DNA from: an uncultured bacterium
GTDB taxonomy: Bacteria; Hydrogenedentota; Hydrogenedentia; Hydrogenedentales; Hydrogenedentaceae
Assembly (NCBI GenBank): GCA_938014335.1
Contig: CALLRP010000019.1
Span: 1 to 43,600, forward strand
Direction: 5' to 3'
DNA length: 43,600 bases
Shown here: one piece after another, positions 1 through 9,995 of the stretch
Numbering within the stretch: position 1 is the stretch's first letter
How the letters are laid out: the number at the start of each line of letters is the position of its first letter
Translations under genes and position numbers: made by a program
Notes under the pieces: model-generated
Database searches by the model: none
The model's input: only the letters and a program-made list of their open reading frames with translations
Told to the model about the DNA's origin: nothing

Positions 1-6
1 ACAAAT

Positions 7-1305
7 ATGGCAAATAAGATCCTTATTCCTAAGGGAGAAAGTATCCTGATAGCAAAAGAAATCATCAAAAAAATAGGATATATTTTGGAAAAATGGGGAC
101 CACGCGAACCCGGTTCGGAAAGCGAATACAAAACACAACAGTACTTAACAGAAGAATTAAGTAAATATGCTAATACTGTAATAATGGAACCTTTTACAGT
201 AGCCCCCATGGGATTACTCTTCTTTTTCCCTGTGACGGGCATCATCATTTTTTTCTCTTCTGCAATTCTTAATCAATATCCCTATATCGGGCTTTTAGGA
301 CTGATTGTTTCTCTCGCCATCATCTGGTTCCAATTCGGTCAATACCGTCAATTATTAGACCCTTTTCTGCCTAAAAAAAAATCCAACAATGTCTATGCAA
401 AATGGACTCCCTCCGGGAAAAACATAACCCAAAGGATTATCCTTTGTGGACATGCAGACAGTGCCTATGAAATGCGATTTAATCAATGGGGAAAAAAATA
501 TATTAAAATCGCTCTTCTTTCCATGATTGTAAGTGTCCTTATTTTGCTTTTGTTATCAATTCTTTTCTCTTATGAAACTTTCAAAGGGCAAGAGTTCCCA
601 TTTATCCCAGAAAATCTCCGAAAAATATCTATTCTATTTGGGATACTATATGGTCTAATAGCCGTTTCCTTCATAAAATTTTCTCAAGTAGTCCCCGGTG
701 CAAATGACAATTTAAGTGGTAGCCTTACCGCAGTAGAGGTCCTAAAATGGTTTTCTAATCATCCGTTGGAAATTCAAAACACAGAAATAGGATGTCTTAT
801 AACAGGTAGTGAAGAAGCCGGACTTCGAGGTGCTATGGCTTTTGTCCAACAACACAAAGATGAATTAAAAAATCTTCCCACGGTAGTTATTGCCATAGAT
901 ACTTTAGGCGATTTTTCAGAATTAGGGGTAGTTATTCGAGACCTGAATGGTTTGCTTCCTCATCACCATGGCGTTATATCCTTATTATATCAGGCAGGTT
1001 TAGATTGTGGAATAAATTTAAAACCCGTAATTGTATTCTTAGGCTCCTCTGACGCTACTGCCTTTACCCGTAACGGCGTTCCTGCATCTGCATTAGTCGC
1101 AATGGACCCCAGCCCTGCACATTACTATCATACACGATATGATACCCCTGAATCCATGAGTGAAGAAACCATAGCCACGGGTTTAACCATTCTAATACAA
1201 ACCATAAAAAACTATGATACTTACGGGCTACCAGAAAAAAGACTTATCCCCGCTACTCAAAAAAAACATCAATTAGAAAAATCTGAAGAATTAGCGGTTG
1301 GATAG
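7..1305 (+). CDS. Membrane-anchored M28-family metallopeptidase
   Basis: Zinc aminopeptidase-type hydrolase of family M28. The metal-ligand series of the family is readable: His149 and Asp151 in CGHAD, Asp234 in GANDN, Glu269-Glu270 in GSEEAG, Asp298 in AIDTL and His375 in YYHTRYDTPE. The N-terminal GPREPGSESE is the usual opening of the fold. Unusually, hydrophobic helices sit inside the protein, near residues 66-85, 91-110, 165-190 and 207-225. The last two lie between the first and second metal ligands, so the catalytic domain appears split by membrane segments. Substrate is unknown. Only six bases precede the ATG, so no ribosome site can be judged and a longer N-terminus cannot be excluded, although the visible start fits the family. 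The family is clear; the membrane topology is inferred from hydrophobicity read by eye. Confidence 0.88.
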   Translation: MANKILIPKGESILIAKEIIKKIGYILEKWGPREPGSESEYKTQQYLTEELSKYANTVIMEPFTVAPMGLLFFFPVTGIIIFFSSAILNQYPYIGLLGLIVSLAIIWFQFGQYRQLLDPFLPKKKSNNVYAKWTPSGKNITQRIILCGHADSAYEMRFNQWGKKYIKIALLSMIVSVLILLLLSILFSYETFKGQEFPFIPENLRKISILFGILYGLIAVSFIKFSQVVPGANDNLSGSLTAVEVLKWFSNHPLEIQNTEIGCLITGSEEAGLRGAMAFVQQHKDELKNLPTVVIAIDTLGDFSELGVVIRDLNGLLPHHHGVISLLYQAGLDCGINLKPVIVFLGSSDATAFTRNGVPASALVAMDPSPAHYYHTRYDTPESMSEETIATGLTILIQTIKNYDTYGLPEKRLIPATQKKHQLEKSEELAVG

Positions 1306-1392
1306 AAGAAAAAAAACAATGGAATCTCTCAATAGATATGCATTTAAAATCAAGTATAAATGAAAATGGAGCTCATTATTTATGAAAAAACT

Positions 1393-1611
1393 ACATAAGG
1401 GGTTAATTTCATAATCTCAATGGGAACTGAGGTAATAAAAAAAACAACTACGAAGCAATTGGATTTTAATAAATCACTTTTTTAGTAAAAAAATTTAGTA
1501 AAAAAACATTTACTCGCTGTCCTCATTCATGAAAAACATAGTTTATTTGTAGAACTTATATTAATATACAGTTAAATCAAACTTTACCTATATTTGATAA
1601 GCCCCTTATGT
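1393..1611. repeat. Short inverted repeat pair about 220 bp apart
   Basis: ACATAAGGGGTTA at 1393-1405 is the reverse complement of TAAGCCCCTTATGT at 1598-1611 apart from one extra G. The AT-rich interior has no frame that looks coding. It could be a decayed miniature element or two relics of a palindromic repeat. The evidence is weak. Confidence 0.3.
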
Positions 1612-1628
1612 GTTTTCCCCTACCAAAA

Positions 1629-1658
1629 TTGCAATTATTCCTGTAAAAGTAAGATAAT
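1629..1658 (+). promoter_or_regulatory. Candidate sigma70-type promoter for the pyruvate oxidoreductase operon
   Basis: TTGCAA at 1629-1634 and GATAAT at 1653-1658 are separated by 18 bases, with four and five matches to the -35 and -10 consensus. This would give a leader of roughly 90 bases before the ATG at 1753. Confidence 0.4.
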
Positions 1659-1752
1659 ACAATAGGTGCTTTTAAAAGTGCGGTAATCTCCATTAGAGGG
1701 ATTGTTTTTTTCTAAAAATATTAATATAAAACAGATAGAATGGAGTACAACT

Positions 1753-4700
1753 ATGAGTAGACCAATGCATACACTGGATGGAAATGAAGCGGTTGCTACT
1801 ATTGCCTATCAGGTAAATGATGTCGCCGCTATTTATCCCATTACCCCTTCTTCTCCAATGGGCGAATTTATGGACCAATGGGCCGCAGAAGGCAGAAAAA
1901 ATATGTGGGGAAATATCCCACAAGTGGTAGAAATGCAAAGTGAAGCAGGTGCCGCAGGCGCTGTTCACGGAGCCCTACAAGCAGGTGCCCTTACCACAAC
2001 TTTTACCGCTTCCCAGGGTTTAATGTTAATGCTACCCAATATGTACAAAATTGCGGGCGAGCTCACTCCGACCGTATTTCATGTGTCCGCCCGTTCTCTG
2101 GCTATTCATGCCCTTTCTATCTTCGGAGACCATTCCGATGTAATGGCAGCACGCACCACGGGGTTTGCTCTATTAGCTTCCGCTTCCGTTCAAGAAGCTA
2201 TGGACTTTGCTTTGATAGCCCAATCCGCAACATTAAAATCAAGAGTCCCCTTCTTACATTTCTTCGATGGCTTCCGCACCTCTCATGAAGTCGTGAAAAT
2301 CGAAATGCTCACCGACGAAGATATAAGAACCATGATAGATGAAGAATATGTCCGTGCTCACCGCGAAAGAGCATTAAATCCTGACAAACCCGTCATTCGC
2401 GGAACTGCTCAAAACCCCGATGTGTATTTTCAGGGAAGAGAAGCCTGCAATCCCTACTATTTAGCATGTCCCACCATTGTTCAAGAATACATGGACCGTT
2501 TCGCAAGAATAACAGGAAGACAATATCATCTATTTGACTACATCGGTGCCCCCGATGCCGAACAGATACTCATCCTGATGGGCTCCGGTTGTGAAGCAGT
2601 AACAGAAACTATTGAGTATCTTGTCAATCGCGGCGAAAAAGTCGGTGCTATCAAAGTTCGGCTTTATCGTCCTTTCGATACAAAAGCACTCCTCAAAGCA
2701 ATACCTACTTCTGTTAAGAAAATCGCAGTATTAGACCGTTGCAAAGAATCGGGAGCCCCCGGCGAACCGCTCTATTTAGACATAGTCAACGCATTTAACG
2801 AAGCCTACTCCAACGGTGACATTCAAGTCATGCCTAAAATTATCGGCGGGAGATACGGACTTTCCTCTAAAGAATTCACTCCCGCTATGATTAAAGGTGT
2901 TTTAGATGAATTATCCAAAGATAAACCCAAAAATCACTTCACCGTGGGAATTAAAGACGATGTCGCAAACACCAGTATTGACTATGACCCCAATTTTTCT
3001 ACCGAAGACCCCAGTGTCGTTCGTGCCGTATTCTATGGATTAGGTTCCGATGGTACCGTAGGTGCCAACAAAAACTCTATCAAAATTATCGGCGAAGATA
3101 CCCCAAACTACGCCCAGGGATACTTTGTATACGATTCCAAAAAATCGGGTTCTATGACTGTATCCCATCTTCGTTTCGGACCTAAAGAAATTCATTCCAA
3201 CTATCTCATTACTCGTGCCAACTTTGTAGCCTGTCACCAATTCAGTTTTATTGAAAAATATGACATATTAAAACTAGCAGAAAACAATGCTATCTTCCTC
3301 CTAAATACTCCCTACGGACCTGATGAAGTATGGAATTACCTACCCAGGACAACCCAAAAACGAATCATTGACAAAAAAATTAAATTCTATGTAATTGATG
3401 CCGTCAAAGTCGCCCGTGAAGCAGGAATGGGGGGGAGAATTAACACCATTATGCAGACCTGTTTCTTTGCCATCAGCGGTATTCTACCCCGCGAAGAAGC
3501 TATACAAGCCATTAAGGAATCTATCAAAAAAACCTACGGTAAACGCGGAGAAACAATTGTCCAGAAAAACTGGCAAGCGGTTGACATGACTCTCGACCAT
3601 CTTTACGAAGTCAAAGTTCCTGAGCAAGTAACAAGTTCATTCGATTTTGCTCCCCCTGTTCCAGAAGAAGCCCCTGACTTTGTTAAGAATATTTTAGGAA
3701 AAATTATCACAGGAGAAGGGGACGAACTCTCTGTAAGTCAATTGCCTGCTGATGGAACATTCCCCACAGGTACAACAAAATGGGAAAAACGCAATATCGG
3801 ACTTGAAATCCCTGTCTGGGACCCCGAAGTATGTATCCAATGTGGAAAATGTGTAATGGTTTGTCCACATGCCGTTATCCGCGCAAAAATTTATGACCCA
3901 AAATACCTCGAAAAAGCACCTCCAACATTCAAATCTACGGAACCTAAATGGAAAGAATTTAAACACCTTCGCTATACGCTCCAAGTATCCCCCGAAGACT
4001 GTACCGGTTGCGGACTGTGCTATGAAGTGTGTATTGCAAAAAGCAAAAAAGAAGTCAAAAATCGTGGCGTTACTATGCAATTACAAGCACCTCTCCGTGA
4101 AACGGAACGCGAAAATTGGAACTTCTTTGAAAGCATTCCCTACTTCAATAGATCTGAAGTCAACCTTAATCTGGTAAAAGACATTCAACTATTACAACCC
4201 CTATTTGAATTTTCCGGTGCTTGTGCCGGTTGCGGTGAAACACCTTACGTAAAACTAATGTCCCAATTATTTGGTGACCGCGCATTAGTTGCTAATGCAA
4301 CAGGTTGTTCCTCCATCTACGGTGGAAACCTCCCCACAACCCCATGGACTACCAATGCCGAAGGAAAAGGTCCTGCATGGTGTAATTCATTATTCGAAGA
4401 TAACGCCGAATTCGGTATGGGCATGAGAGTAGCCATAGATACCCAATTGAGTTATGCCCAATACCTACTGAAACAACTTGAAACACACATCGGGACAGAA
4501 TTGGTTACCTCCATCCTAACAGCCGACCAGACTACCGAAGAAGGCATTCAAAACCAAAGAAAGCGTATAAGTATACTAAAACAGAAATTAAGTAGTTTAA
4601 ATAATCCTCAGGCAAAGGAATTACTCTATGTCGCCGATGTCCTCGTTAAAAGAAGCGTTTGGGTATTAGGTGGTGACGGTTGGGCTTATGACATCGGTTA

Positions 4701-5358
4701 TGGCGGTCTTGACCACGTTATTGCCTCAAACAGAGACATCAACATATTAGTCATGGATACCGAAGTTTATTCCAATACCGGCGGACAATGCTCCAAAGCA
4801 ACACCCCGTGCCGCTGTAGCAAAATTTGCCGCAGGTGGCAAACCCGCTCCCAAGAAAGATCTCGCACTCATGGCAATGACCTATGGCACTTGTTATGTAG
4901 CCAAAGTAGCCATGGGAGCCAATGACGCTCAAACTATAAAAGCCTTCCGTGAAGCAGAAGCCTACCCCGGCCCTTCCTTAATTATCGCCTATTGCCATTG
5001 TATCGCTCACGGATACAATCTTATAATGGGATTAGAACAACAAAAGAAAGCCGTTGCCACGGGACACTGGCAATTAATGCGGTTTAACCCAGCCTTATTG
5101 AATGAAGGGAAAAATCCGCTTCAATTAGATTCAAAAGCTCCTTCTCTGGCTTTACAAGAATATGTTTACAATGAGACACGCTACAAGATGCTCTCCCTGA
5201 GCAATCCTACCGTGGCAAAAATGCTTTTAGATGAAGCACAAAAGGACATTCGCATGCGTTGGAAATTATACGAATACCTCGCCTCAATGAGTTGTGATGA
5301 ATTACAATCGGAAATGAAAAATATTCAATCCGCGGTAACAGAAAATCAGACCCAATAA
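1753..5358 (+). CDS. nifJ: Pyruvate:ferredoxin (flavodoxin) oxidoreductase
   Basis: Single-chain enzyme that oxidatively decarboxylates pyruvate to acetyl-CoA and passes electrons to ferredoxin or flavodoxin in the cytoplasm. At 1201 residues it has the usual full length. The N-terminus contains the pyruvate-binding [11 protein letters not shown] segment. Two ferredoxin-type [4Fe-4S] motifs are visible: Cys694/697/700/704 ([12 protein letters not shown]) and Cys750/753/756/760 ([11 protein letters not shown]). The third cluster and thiamine diphosphate domain follow, with CAGCGETP at 824-831, ATGCSS and [13 protein letters not shown] chose ATG 1753 because GGAG at 1742-1745 sits seven bases upstream and [13 protein letters not shown] is the normal family start; the upstream in-frame TTG at 1702 adds 17 unlikely residues. 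A dihydroorotate-dehydrogenase-like gene follows after 17 bases with its own AAGGAG, so the two are probably co-transcribed. It implies an anaerobic or fermentative central metabolism. Confidence 0.97.
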   Translation: MSRPMHTLDGNEAVATIAYQVNDVAAIYPITPSSPMGEFMDQWAAEGRKNMWGNIPQVVEMQSEAGAAGAVHGALQAGALTTTFTASQGLMLMLPNMYKIAGELTPTVFHVSARSLAIHALSIFGDHSDVMAARTTGFALLASASVQEAMDFALIAQSATLKSRVPFLHFFDGFRTSHEVVKIEMLTDEDIRTMIDEEYVRAHRERALNPDKPVIRGTAQNPDVYFQGREACNPYYLACPTIVQEYMDRFARITGRQYHLFDYIGAPDAEQILILMGSGCEAVTETIEYLVNRGEKVGAIKVRLYRPFDTKALLKAIPTSVKKIAVLDRCKESGAPGEPLYLDIVNAFNEAYSNGDIQVMPKIIGGRYGLSSKEFTPAMIKGVLDELSKDKPKNHFTVGIKDDVANTSIDYDPNFSTEDPSVVRAVFYGLGSDGTVGANKNSIKIIGEDTPNYAQGYFVYDSKKSGSMTVSHLRFGPKEIHSNYLITRANFVACHQFSFIEKYDILKLAENNAIFLLNTPYGPDEVWNYLPRTTQKRIIDKKIKFYVIDAVKVAREAGMGGRINTIMQTCFFAISGILPREEAIQAIKESIKKTYGKRGETIVQKNWQAVDMTLDHLYEVKVPEQVTSSFDFAPPVPEEAPDFVKNILGKIITGEGDELSVSQLPADGTFPTGTTKWEKRNIGLEIPVWDPEVCIQCGKCVMVCPHAVIRAKIYDPKYLEKAPPTFKSTEPKWKEFKHLRYTLQVSPEDCTGCGLCYEVCIAKSKKEVKNRGVTMQLQAPLRETERENWNFFESIPYFNRSEVNLNLVKDIQLLQPLFEFSGACAGCGETPYVKLMSQLFGDRALVANATGCSSIYGGNLPTTPWTTNAEGKGPAWCNSLFEDNAEFGMGMRVAIDTQLSYAQYLLKQLETHIGTELVTSILTADQTTEEGIQNQRKRISILKQKLSSLNNPQAKELLYVADVLVKRSVWVLGGDGWAYDIGYGGLDHVIASNRDINILVMDTEVYSNTGGQCSKATPRAAVAKFAAGGKPAPKKDLALMAMTYGTCYVAKVAMGANDAQTIKAFREAEAYPGPSLIIAYCHCIAHGYNLIMGLEQQKKAVATGHWQLMRFNPALLNEGKNPLQLDSKAPSLALQEYVYNETRYKMLSLSNPTVAKMLLDEAQKDIRMRWKLYEYLASMSCDELQSEMKNIQSAVTENQTQ

Positions 5359-5375
5359 AAATAAGGAGTCAAAAA

Positions 5376-6377
5376 ATGGTAGAACTAACAACAAACTATC
5401 TCGGGATTAAACTAAAAAACCCGCTTGTCGTTTCACCTTCTCCCTTATGCGACAATATTGATAATATCAAACGAATGGAAGAACGGGGCGCTTCAGCGGT
5501 TGTTCTTCATTCTTTATTTGAAGAACAAATTACACTATTAAGCAATGAATTAGATAATAATCTCTCCTATGGCACAGAAAGTTTTGCAGAAGCCATTACC
5601 TATTTCCCTGAATTAAGCGATTTCCGCATGGGTCCCGAGGCGTATCTCGAACATATACATAAAGCCAAACAATCTGTCTCCATCCCTATCATGGGAAGTT
5701 TAAATGGCGTGTCTAAAGGGGGATGGATCGAGTATGCCAAAAAAATCCAACAAGCAGGAGCAGATGCACTCGAACTTAATATCTACTTTATTCCTACAGA
5801 CCCCAACATGACAAGCGATTATGTATCTAATATGTATGTAGACCTCGTAAAAGAAATACGAAAAGAAGTCACCATCCCATTAGCAGTAAAAATAGGTCCT
5901 TATTTCAGTTCTCTACCTAATGTAGCTAAAAGACTCGCCGAAGCCGGTGCTAACGCACTCGTCTTCTTCAATCGTTTCTACCAACCCGATTTCGATTTAG
6001 ATAATTTAGAAGTTACCCCTCACATCAACTTAAGCTCATCCAATACATTACTGCTCCGTTTACGCTGGGTTGCCATTCTTTATGGTAAAATCAACATTGA
6101 CTTTGCAATTACTGGAGGAGTTCACACTGCCGAGGATGTCGTAAAATCCATGATGGCAGGGGCAAAAGTGGCAATGATGACTTCCGCCTTACTCAAATAC
6201 GGAATCCCTCATTTATCAACCATCCTCAAAAAATTGGAACAATGGTTAGCCGAGCATGAATACGACTCCATCGAAGTAATGCAGGGCAGTATGAGCCAAA
6301 AATCCGTGACCGAGCCTACAGCATTCGAACGAGCAAATTATATGCATGCCCTTACACGCTATACCGCCGGTAGCTAA
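5376..6377 (+). CDS. Dihydroorotate dehydrogenase-like flavoprotein
   Basis: A 333-residue TIM-barrel protein of the dihydroorotate dehydrogenase superfamily. The N-terminus ([20 protein letters not shown]) and the repeated barrel segments ([50 protein letters not shown]) match FMN-binding members. The late [27 protein letters not shown] stretch is the phosphate-binding end of the barrel. It is separated from the pyruvate oxidoreductase gene by 17 bases and has an AAGGAG site seven bases before its ATG. This class often stands next to pyruvate oxidoreductase genes rather than pyrimidine genes, and no pyr gene is seen here, so a true role in orotate synthesis is doubtful. I infer a redox function linked to pyruvate oxidation; the substrate is unknown. 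A hairpin terminator lies about 120 bases downstream. Confidence 0.85.
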   Translation: MVELTTNYLGIKLKNPLVVSPSPLCDNIDNIKRMEERGASAVVLHSLFEEQITLLSNELDNNLSYGTESFAEAITYFPELSDFRMGPEAYLEHIHKAKQSVSIPIMGSLNGVSKGGWIEYAKKIQQAGADALELNIYFIPTDPNMTSDYVSNMYVDLVKEIRKEVTIPLAVKIGPYFSSLPNVAKRLAEAGANALVFFNRFYQPDFDLDNLEVTPHINLSSSNTLLLRLRWVAILYGKINIDFAITGGVHTAEDVVKSMMAGAKVAMMTSALLKYGIPHLSTILKKLEQWLAEHEYDSIEVMQGSMSQKSVTEPTAFERANYMHALTRYTAGS

Positions 6378-6719
6378 AGAATAAAACTTACTCAATAAAA
6401 CTGTGCTATATAAATATAAAAAAATCTTTGTCGTCGAAAAAATATCTAAATGTTGAAATGTCATCAGTTGATTTTTTCACAAATATAAGTACTTCGAAAT
6501 GACCTCAACAGAGGTCTTTTATTATAATCCCGAATACAAAAGGGCAGAGCAAACAAAGATAGCAAATTAATAATAAAAGTCCCCGTAAGGGGTCTAATAT
6601 CACATAGCCCCTGTGTAAACTAAGGGAAAAAATAAAAAGAAAACTAACTACAAATTAATTGAATTGGTTTATAAAATATTGAAATATTAAATAAAAATTT
6701 ATTCATAGGTTTCATTAGA
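6378..6719. other. Intergenic region with terminator and a palindrome relic
   Basis: Besides the terminator at 6497-6523, bases 6579-6594 read GTCCCCGTAAGGGGTC, a diverged copy of the GCCCCGTAGGGGC palindrome found in arrays near 20 kb. It is followed by TAGCCCC around 6606-6612. I see no gene. A weak AGG near 6706-6709 precedes the helicase start at 6720. Confidence 0.55.
6497..6523 (+). terminator. Rho-independent terminator after the pyruvate oxidoreductase operon
   Basis: GACCTC (6501-6506), loop AACA, GAGGTC (6511-6516), then TTTTATTAT. The stem extends outward through A-T pairs with one mismatch. It sits 120 bases after the preceding stop codon. Confidence 0.7.
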
Positions 6720-8864
6720 ATGGTTTCTTTAAATCCGGAGCAAATAAAGGCTGTCCATGCTTTTGAACCTGCGGTATTAGTCTTGTCAGGAGCAGGGACA
6801 GGGAAAACACGGGTTATTATCGAACATATTATCTGGCTTATAAATGAAAAAGGAATTTCACCCGAACGGATTCTCGCTGTTACCTTTACCAACAAAGCCG
6901 CAGCTGAAATGAAAAAAAGAGTCCTTACCCGAATTCAATACACTGAAAAACAACCCTGGGTGGGCACTTTCCATTCCTTCGGATTACGATTTCTCAGAAA
7001 ATATGCCTCACTCTTGGATATAGATAATAATTTTATCCTTATGGATGATGATGACCAAATTTCACTCTTAAAAAAAATTTTAAAGTCCGACCCCATCCTT
7101 TTAGAACAATTTACTCCTCGCGATGCCCAACTGCAGATTAGCCAATACAAACAAACAGTCTCTGAACCTCAAAAAGATGAAAAAGATCCTAACAGTACCC
7201 ACATACTTAAACTATGGAATATTTATCATGAAACATTAAAATCACAAAATAGGGTAGATTTTGATGATTTAATTTCCCTCCCCGTAAAGATTTTAGAGAA
7301 ACACAACTCAATTCAAGACCAAATGCACCATTACTATACTGATATTTTAGTAGATGAATATCAGGATACCAATCACGCTCAATTCCGACTTATAAAAGCA
7401 TTAAAAGGTCCTGATAATCGAGTCTTTGTAGTAGGGGATGAAGACCAATGTATCTATTCCTGGCGAGGGAGCGATATAAACAACATACTCAGCTTCGAAA
7501 AAAATTTCCCAGAAACTTCCATATATCGCTTAGAACAAAACTACCGTAGCACAAAAAATATTCTCATGTATGCAAATCAACTCGTTGAACACAATAGAAA
7601 CCGTTTAGGAAAAAAATTATGGACCCAAAATGAAGAGGGTGAAAAAGTCCGATTCTATTGGGCAAAAACCGACGAAGAAGAAGCAGAGTGGATTGCAAAC
7701 GATATTATAAAAAATAAGTATCCATTAGAAGAAGTTGCCATCCTATTTCGAAACAATCATCAATCCCGCTCCTTTGAAGAATCCTTTCGTAGAAGAGGAA
7801 TCCCACATGTAGTAATTGGAGGTATCCGATTTTATGCCCGACGAGAAATAAAAGACATAATCGCATACCTTCGCCTGCTTGTTAATGAAGAAGACGACGA
7901 TGCCTTCCGCCGAATTATAAATGTCCCCCCACGAAATTTAGGACATGTAAGTTTACAACAAATCGAAAAATATGCAAAACAGAGAGAAAAATCATTATTT
8001 CAGGTATCGCGTACTATAGATTATGACGAAACATTCCCCCTACGAACACGAAAATCCATAAAAGAATTCCTGCATCTTATAGATGAAATCAGGTTGTTTT
8101 CAATAGGAAAAACGGTAGGAGAAACTGTGAAATATCTAATAGAAAAAATAAATTATTTAGAATATATAAATAATATTGCTGAAAAAGAGGGGAAAGACCG
8201 AGAAAAAATCATACAAGAATTCATTGCTATATGTGAACAAGACACCAACAAAGATAAAGGTATCCTCCAATTCCTTCAAGAATTTGCCCTTCTTTCCGAT
8301 TTAGACACACAACAACAACCCAAAAGTGCAATCCAACTCTTAACCTGCCATAGTGCTAAAGGACTCGAATTCGATTATGTATATGTGACCGGTTTAGAAG
8401 ATGGATTATTCCCTTATCTCGGCGAAGACGGCTCCAAAGATATAGAAGAAGAGCGACGCCTTTGTTATGTAGCCATGACCCGCGCCCGTAAAAGCCTCGT
8501 CCTTTCAGGTGCTGAAACCCGAATATATTACGGCAGAGAAATGAAAAACAGGGAACTATCTCGTTTCTTACATGAAATAGGATTCGAAAATATAGAAATA
8601 ATGGGGATAAAGATAAATCCATCGGCTTATCCCAGACCACAAGAATCTTCAACCGTAGAAAAGAAACCTGTAAAGGAAGAAAAGAAAAAAGAATATAAAT
8701 TAGGGACAAAAATCCGACATGCAAAATTTGGATATGGCGTAGTTTTAAATACAGAAGGTAGTGGCGATAAAATGAAAGTAAGAGTCCGTTTCGACTCCGG
8801 ACGGATTACTGTACTAATGGTAAACATGGCACCCATAGAAATTATTGAGAGGAGAAAAAATTGA
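6720..8864 (+). CDS. pcrA: PcrA/UvrD-type ATP-dependent 3'-5' DNA helicase
   Basis: Superfamily 1A helicase acting in nucleotide excision repair, replication restart and removal of protein from DNA. The core motifs are present in order: LNPEQ Q-motif at 4-8, Walker A SGAGTGKT at 23-30, TFTNKAAAEMKKR, Walker B DEYQD at 212-216, GDEDQCIYSWRG at 239-250, QNYRST, SAKGLEFDYVYV and VAMTRARKSL. The C-terminal GTKIRHAKFGYGVV followed by a beta-rich tail is the SH3-like RNA-polymerase-binding end typical of PcrA. At 714 residues it is a normal length. The start is ATG at 6720, the usual two or three residues before LNPEQ, with only a weak AGG upstream. The TGA stop overlaps the TTG start of the next gene by four bases, so translation of the two is probably coupled. 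UvrD and PcrA cannot be cleanly separated by eye; the tail favours PcrA. Confidence 0.94.
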   Translation: MVSLNPEQIKAVHAFEPAVLVLSGAGTGKTRVIIEHIIWLINEKGISPERILAVTFTNKAAAEMKKRVLTRIQYTEKQPWVGTFHSFGLRFLRKYASLLDIDNNFILMDDDDQISLLKKILKSDPILLEQFTPRDAQLQISQYKQTVSEPQKDEKDPNSTHILKLWNIYHETLKSQNRVDFDDLISLPVKILEKHNSIQDQMHHYYTDILVDEYQDTNHAQFRLIKALKGPDNRVFVVGDEDQCIYSWRGSDINNILSFEKNFPETSIYRLEQNYRSTKNILMYANQLVEHNRNRLGKKLWTQNEEGEKVRFYWAKTDEEEAEWIANDIIKNKYPLEEVAILFRNNHQSRSFEESFRRRGIPHVVIGGIRFYARREIKDIIAYLRLLVNEEDDDAFRRIINVPPRNLGHVSLQQIEKYAKQREKSLFQVSRTIDYDETFPLRTRKSIKEFLHLIDEIRLFSIGKTVGETVKYLIEKINYLEYINNIAEKEGKDREKIIQEFIAICEQDTNKDKGILQFLQEFALLSDLDTQQQPKSAIQLLTCHSAKGLEFDYVYVTGLEDGLFPYLGEDGSKDIEEERRLCYVAMTRARKSLVLSGAETRIYYGREMKNRELSRFLHEIGFENIEIMGIKINPSAYPRPQESSTVEKKPVKEEKKKEYKLGTKIRHAKFGYGVVLNTEGSGDKMKVRVRFDSGRITVLMVNMAPIEIIERRKN

Positions 8865-9937
8865 ATATCGAAGAACTAAGAAAAAAAATTGATGAAATTG
8901 ACCAAAAAATCATCGCCCTTCTAAACGAAAGAGCTACCTGTGCTCAAGAAATCGGCAAAATCAAAAGTGGCTCACAAACCCCATTCTATGTTCCCGAACG
9001 CGAAAAAACAGTAATAGAAAAACTACTCCACTCTAATTATGGTCCCTTAGATGAACGCGCTATTCGTTCCATCTACCGTGAGATAATGAGTGCCATCCGC
9101 TCATTAGAAAAACCTACAAGTGTCGCTTTCTTGGGTCCCCGTGATACCTTTAGTCACATGGCTGCACTACGCGTATTTGGCACCTCCGCAGAATACCATC
9201 CCTTACCCTCATTTGCCGATGTCTTTACTGAAGTAGAACGGCGACGCATTGATTACGGCGTAGTCCCTATCGAAAGTTCAACAGGCGGTTCCGTTAGTGA
9301 TACCTTAGACCTATTTATCAACTCCGAATTAAAAATTATCAACGAAGTCCTCCTCCAGATTTCACAAAATCTTCTCGCCAAATGTCCACTTGACCAGATT
9401 AAACGCGTTTACTCAAAAGATAATGCCTTACTCCAATGCAGAAATTGGCTTCGTGCCAACCTCCCCGGTGTCGAACTCATCGAAGTCTCCAGCACGGCCG
9501 AAGCGGCTCGTCGTGCATCACAAGAACCGAATACCTCCGCCATTGCCAGCAAATTAGCCGCTCAAACCTACAACCTCGAAATTATCGCCGAACGCATCGA
9601 AGATAATCCTAATAACTATACACGCTTCGTCGTCCTGGGACACCAAATCGTAGAACCAACCGGCGATGATAAAACTTCCTTACTCCTCTCCGCCAAAGAC
9701 AAACCCGGCGCCCTATACAACCTCCTTATGCCTTTTGCCGAGTCCAACATCAATCTAACCCGCATCGAATCCCGACCCTCTCGCCAAAAACCCTGGGAAT
9801 ATGTGTTCTTCATCGACTTCCTCGGTCATATCAAAGACGAGAAAGTCCAACAAGTCATCGAAGATGTCAGCGATAGAGCAAGAAACCTGAAAATTTTAGG
9901 CTCCTTTCCCCGTGCCACCATCGAACTCGAAGCCTAA
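8861..9937 (+). CDS. pheA: Bifunctional chorismate mutase / prephenate dehydratase
   Basis: Converts chorismate to prephenate and then to phenylpyruvate, the committed branch to phenylalanine. Residues 1-80 form an AroQ-type chorismate mutase helix bundle (LRKKIDEIDQKIIALLNERA). Residues 85-260 form the dehydratase, with VAFLGPRDTFSHMAA, PIESSTGGSVSDTLD and the catalytic Thr254-Arg255-Phe256. Residues 270-350 form an ACT domain with KPGALYNLL and ESRP at 303-306, which in this family binds phenylalanine for feedback inhibition. The start is TTG at 8861, preceded by GAGAGGAG six bases upstream; no ATG is near. The four-base overlap with the helicase gene implies coupled translation. tyrA lies separately near 27.4 kb, so the two aromatic branches are encoded apart. 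The length of 358 residues is typical. Confidence 0.95.
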   Translation: MNIEELRKKIDEIDQKIIALLNERATCAQEIGKIKSGSQTPFYVPEREKTVIEKLLHSNYGPLDERAIRSIYREIMSAIRSLEKPTSVAFLGPRDTFSHMAALRVFGTSAEYHPLPSFADVFTEVERRRIDYGVVPIESSTGGSVSDTLDLFINSELKIINEVLLQISQNLLAKCPLDQIKRVYSKDNALLQCRNWLRANLPGVELIEVSSTAEAARRASQEPNTSAIASKLAAQTYNLEIIAERIEDNPNNYTRFVVLGHQIVEPTGDDKTSLLLSAKDKPGALYNLLMPFAESNINLTRIESRPSRQKPWEYVFFIDFLGHIKDEKVQQVIEDVSDRARNLKILGSFPRATIELEA

Positions 9938-9995
9938 AACATACCCCTTTATCCTTATATCAAACAACCTTCTATTAGCCCTTCATCATAACAAA

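Larger units (their letters stand above)
1306..1752. other. Intergenic region upstream of the pyruvate oxidoreductase gene
   Basis: I see no convincing gene in these 447 bases. They are AT-rich and hold a small inverted repeat (1393-1405 against 1598-1611), two short copies of a TTTAGTAAAAAAA-like motif near 1480-1510, and a candidate promoter at 1629-1658. The TTG-started extension of the downstream frame from 1702 is judged not to be translated. Confidence 0.6.

Noticed and set aside
1702..1752. TTG-started extension of the pyruvate oxidoreductase
   Set aside because: The 17 extra residues are not part of the family, and a good ribosome site precedes ATG 1753.
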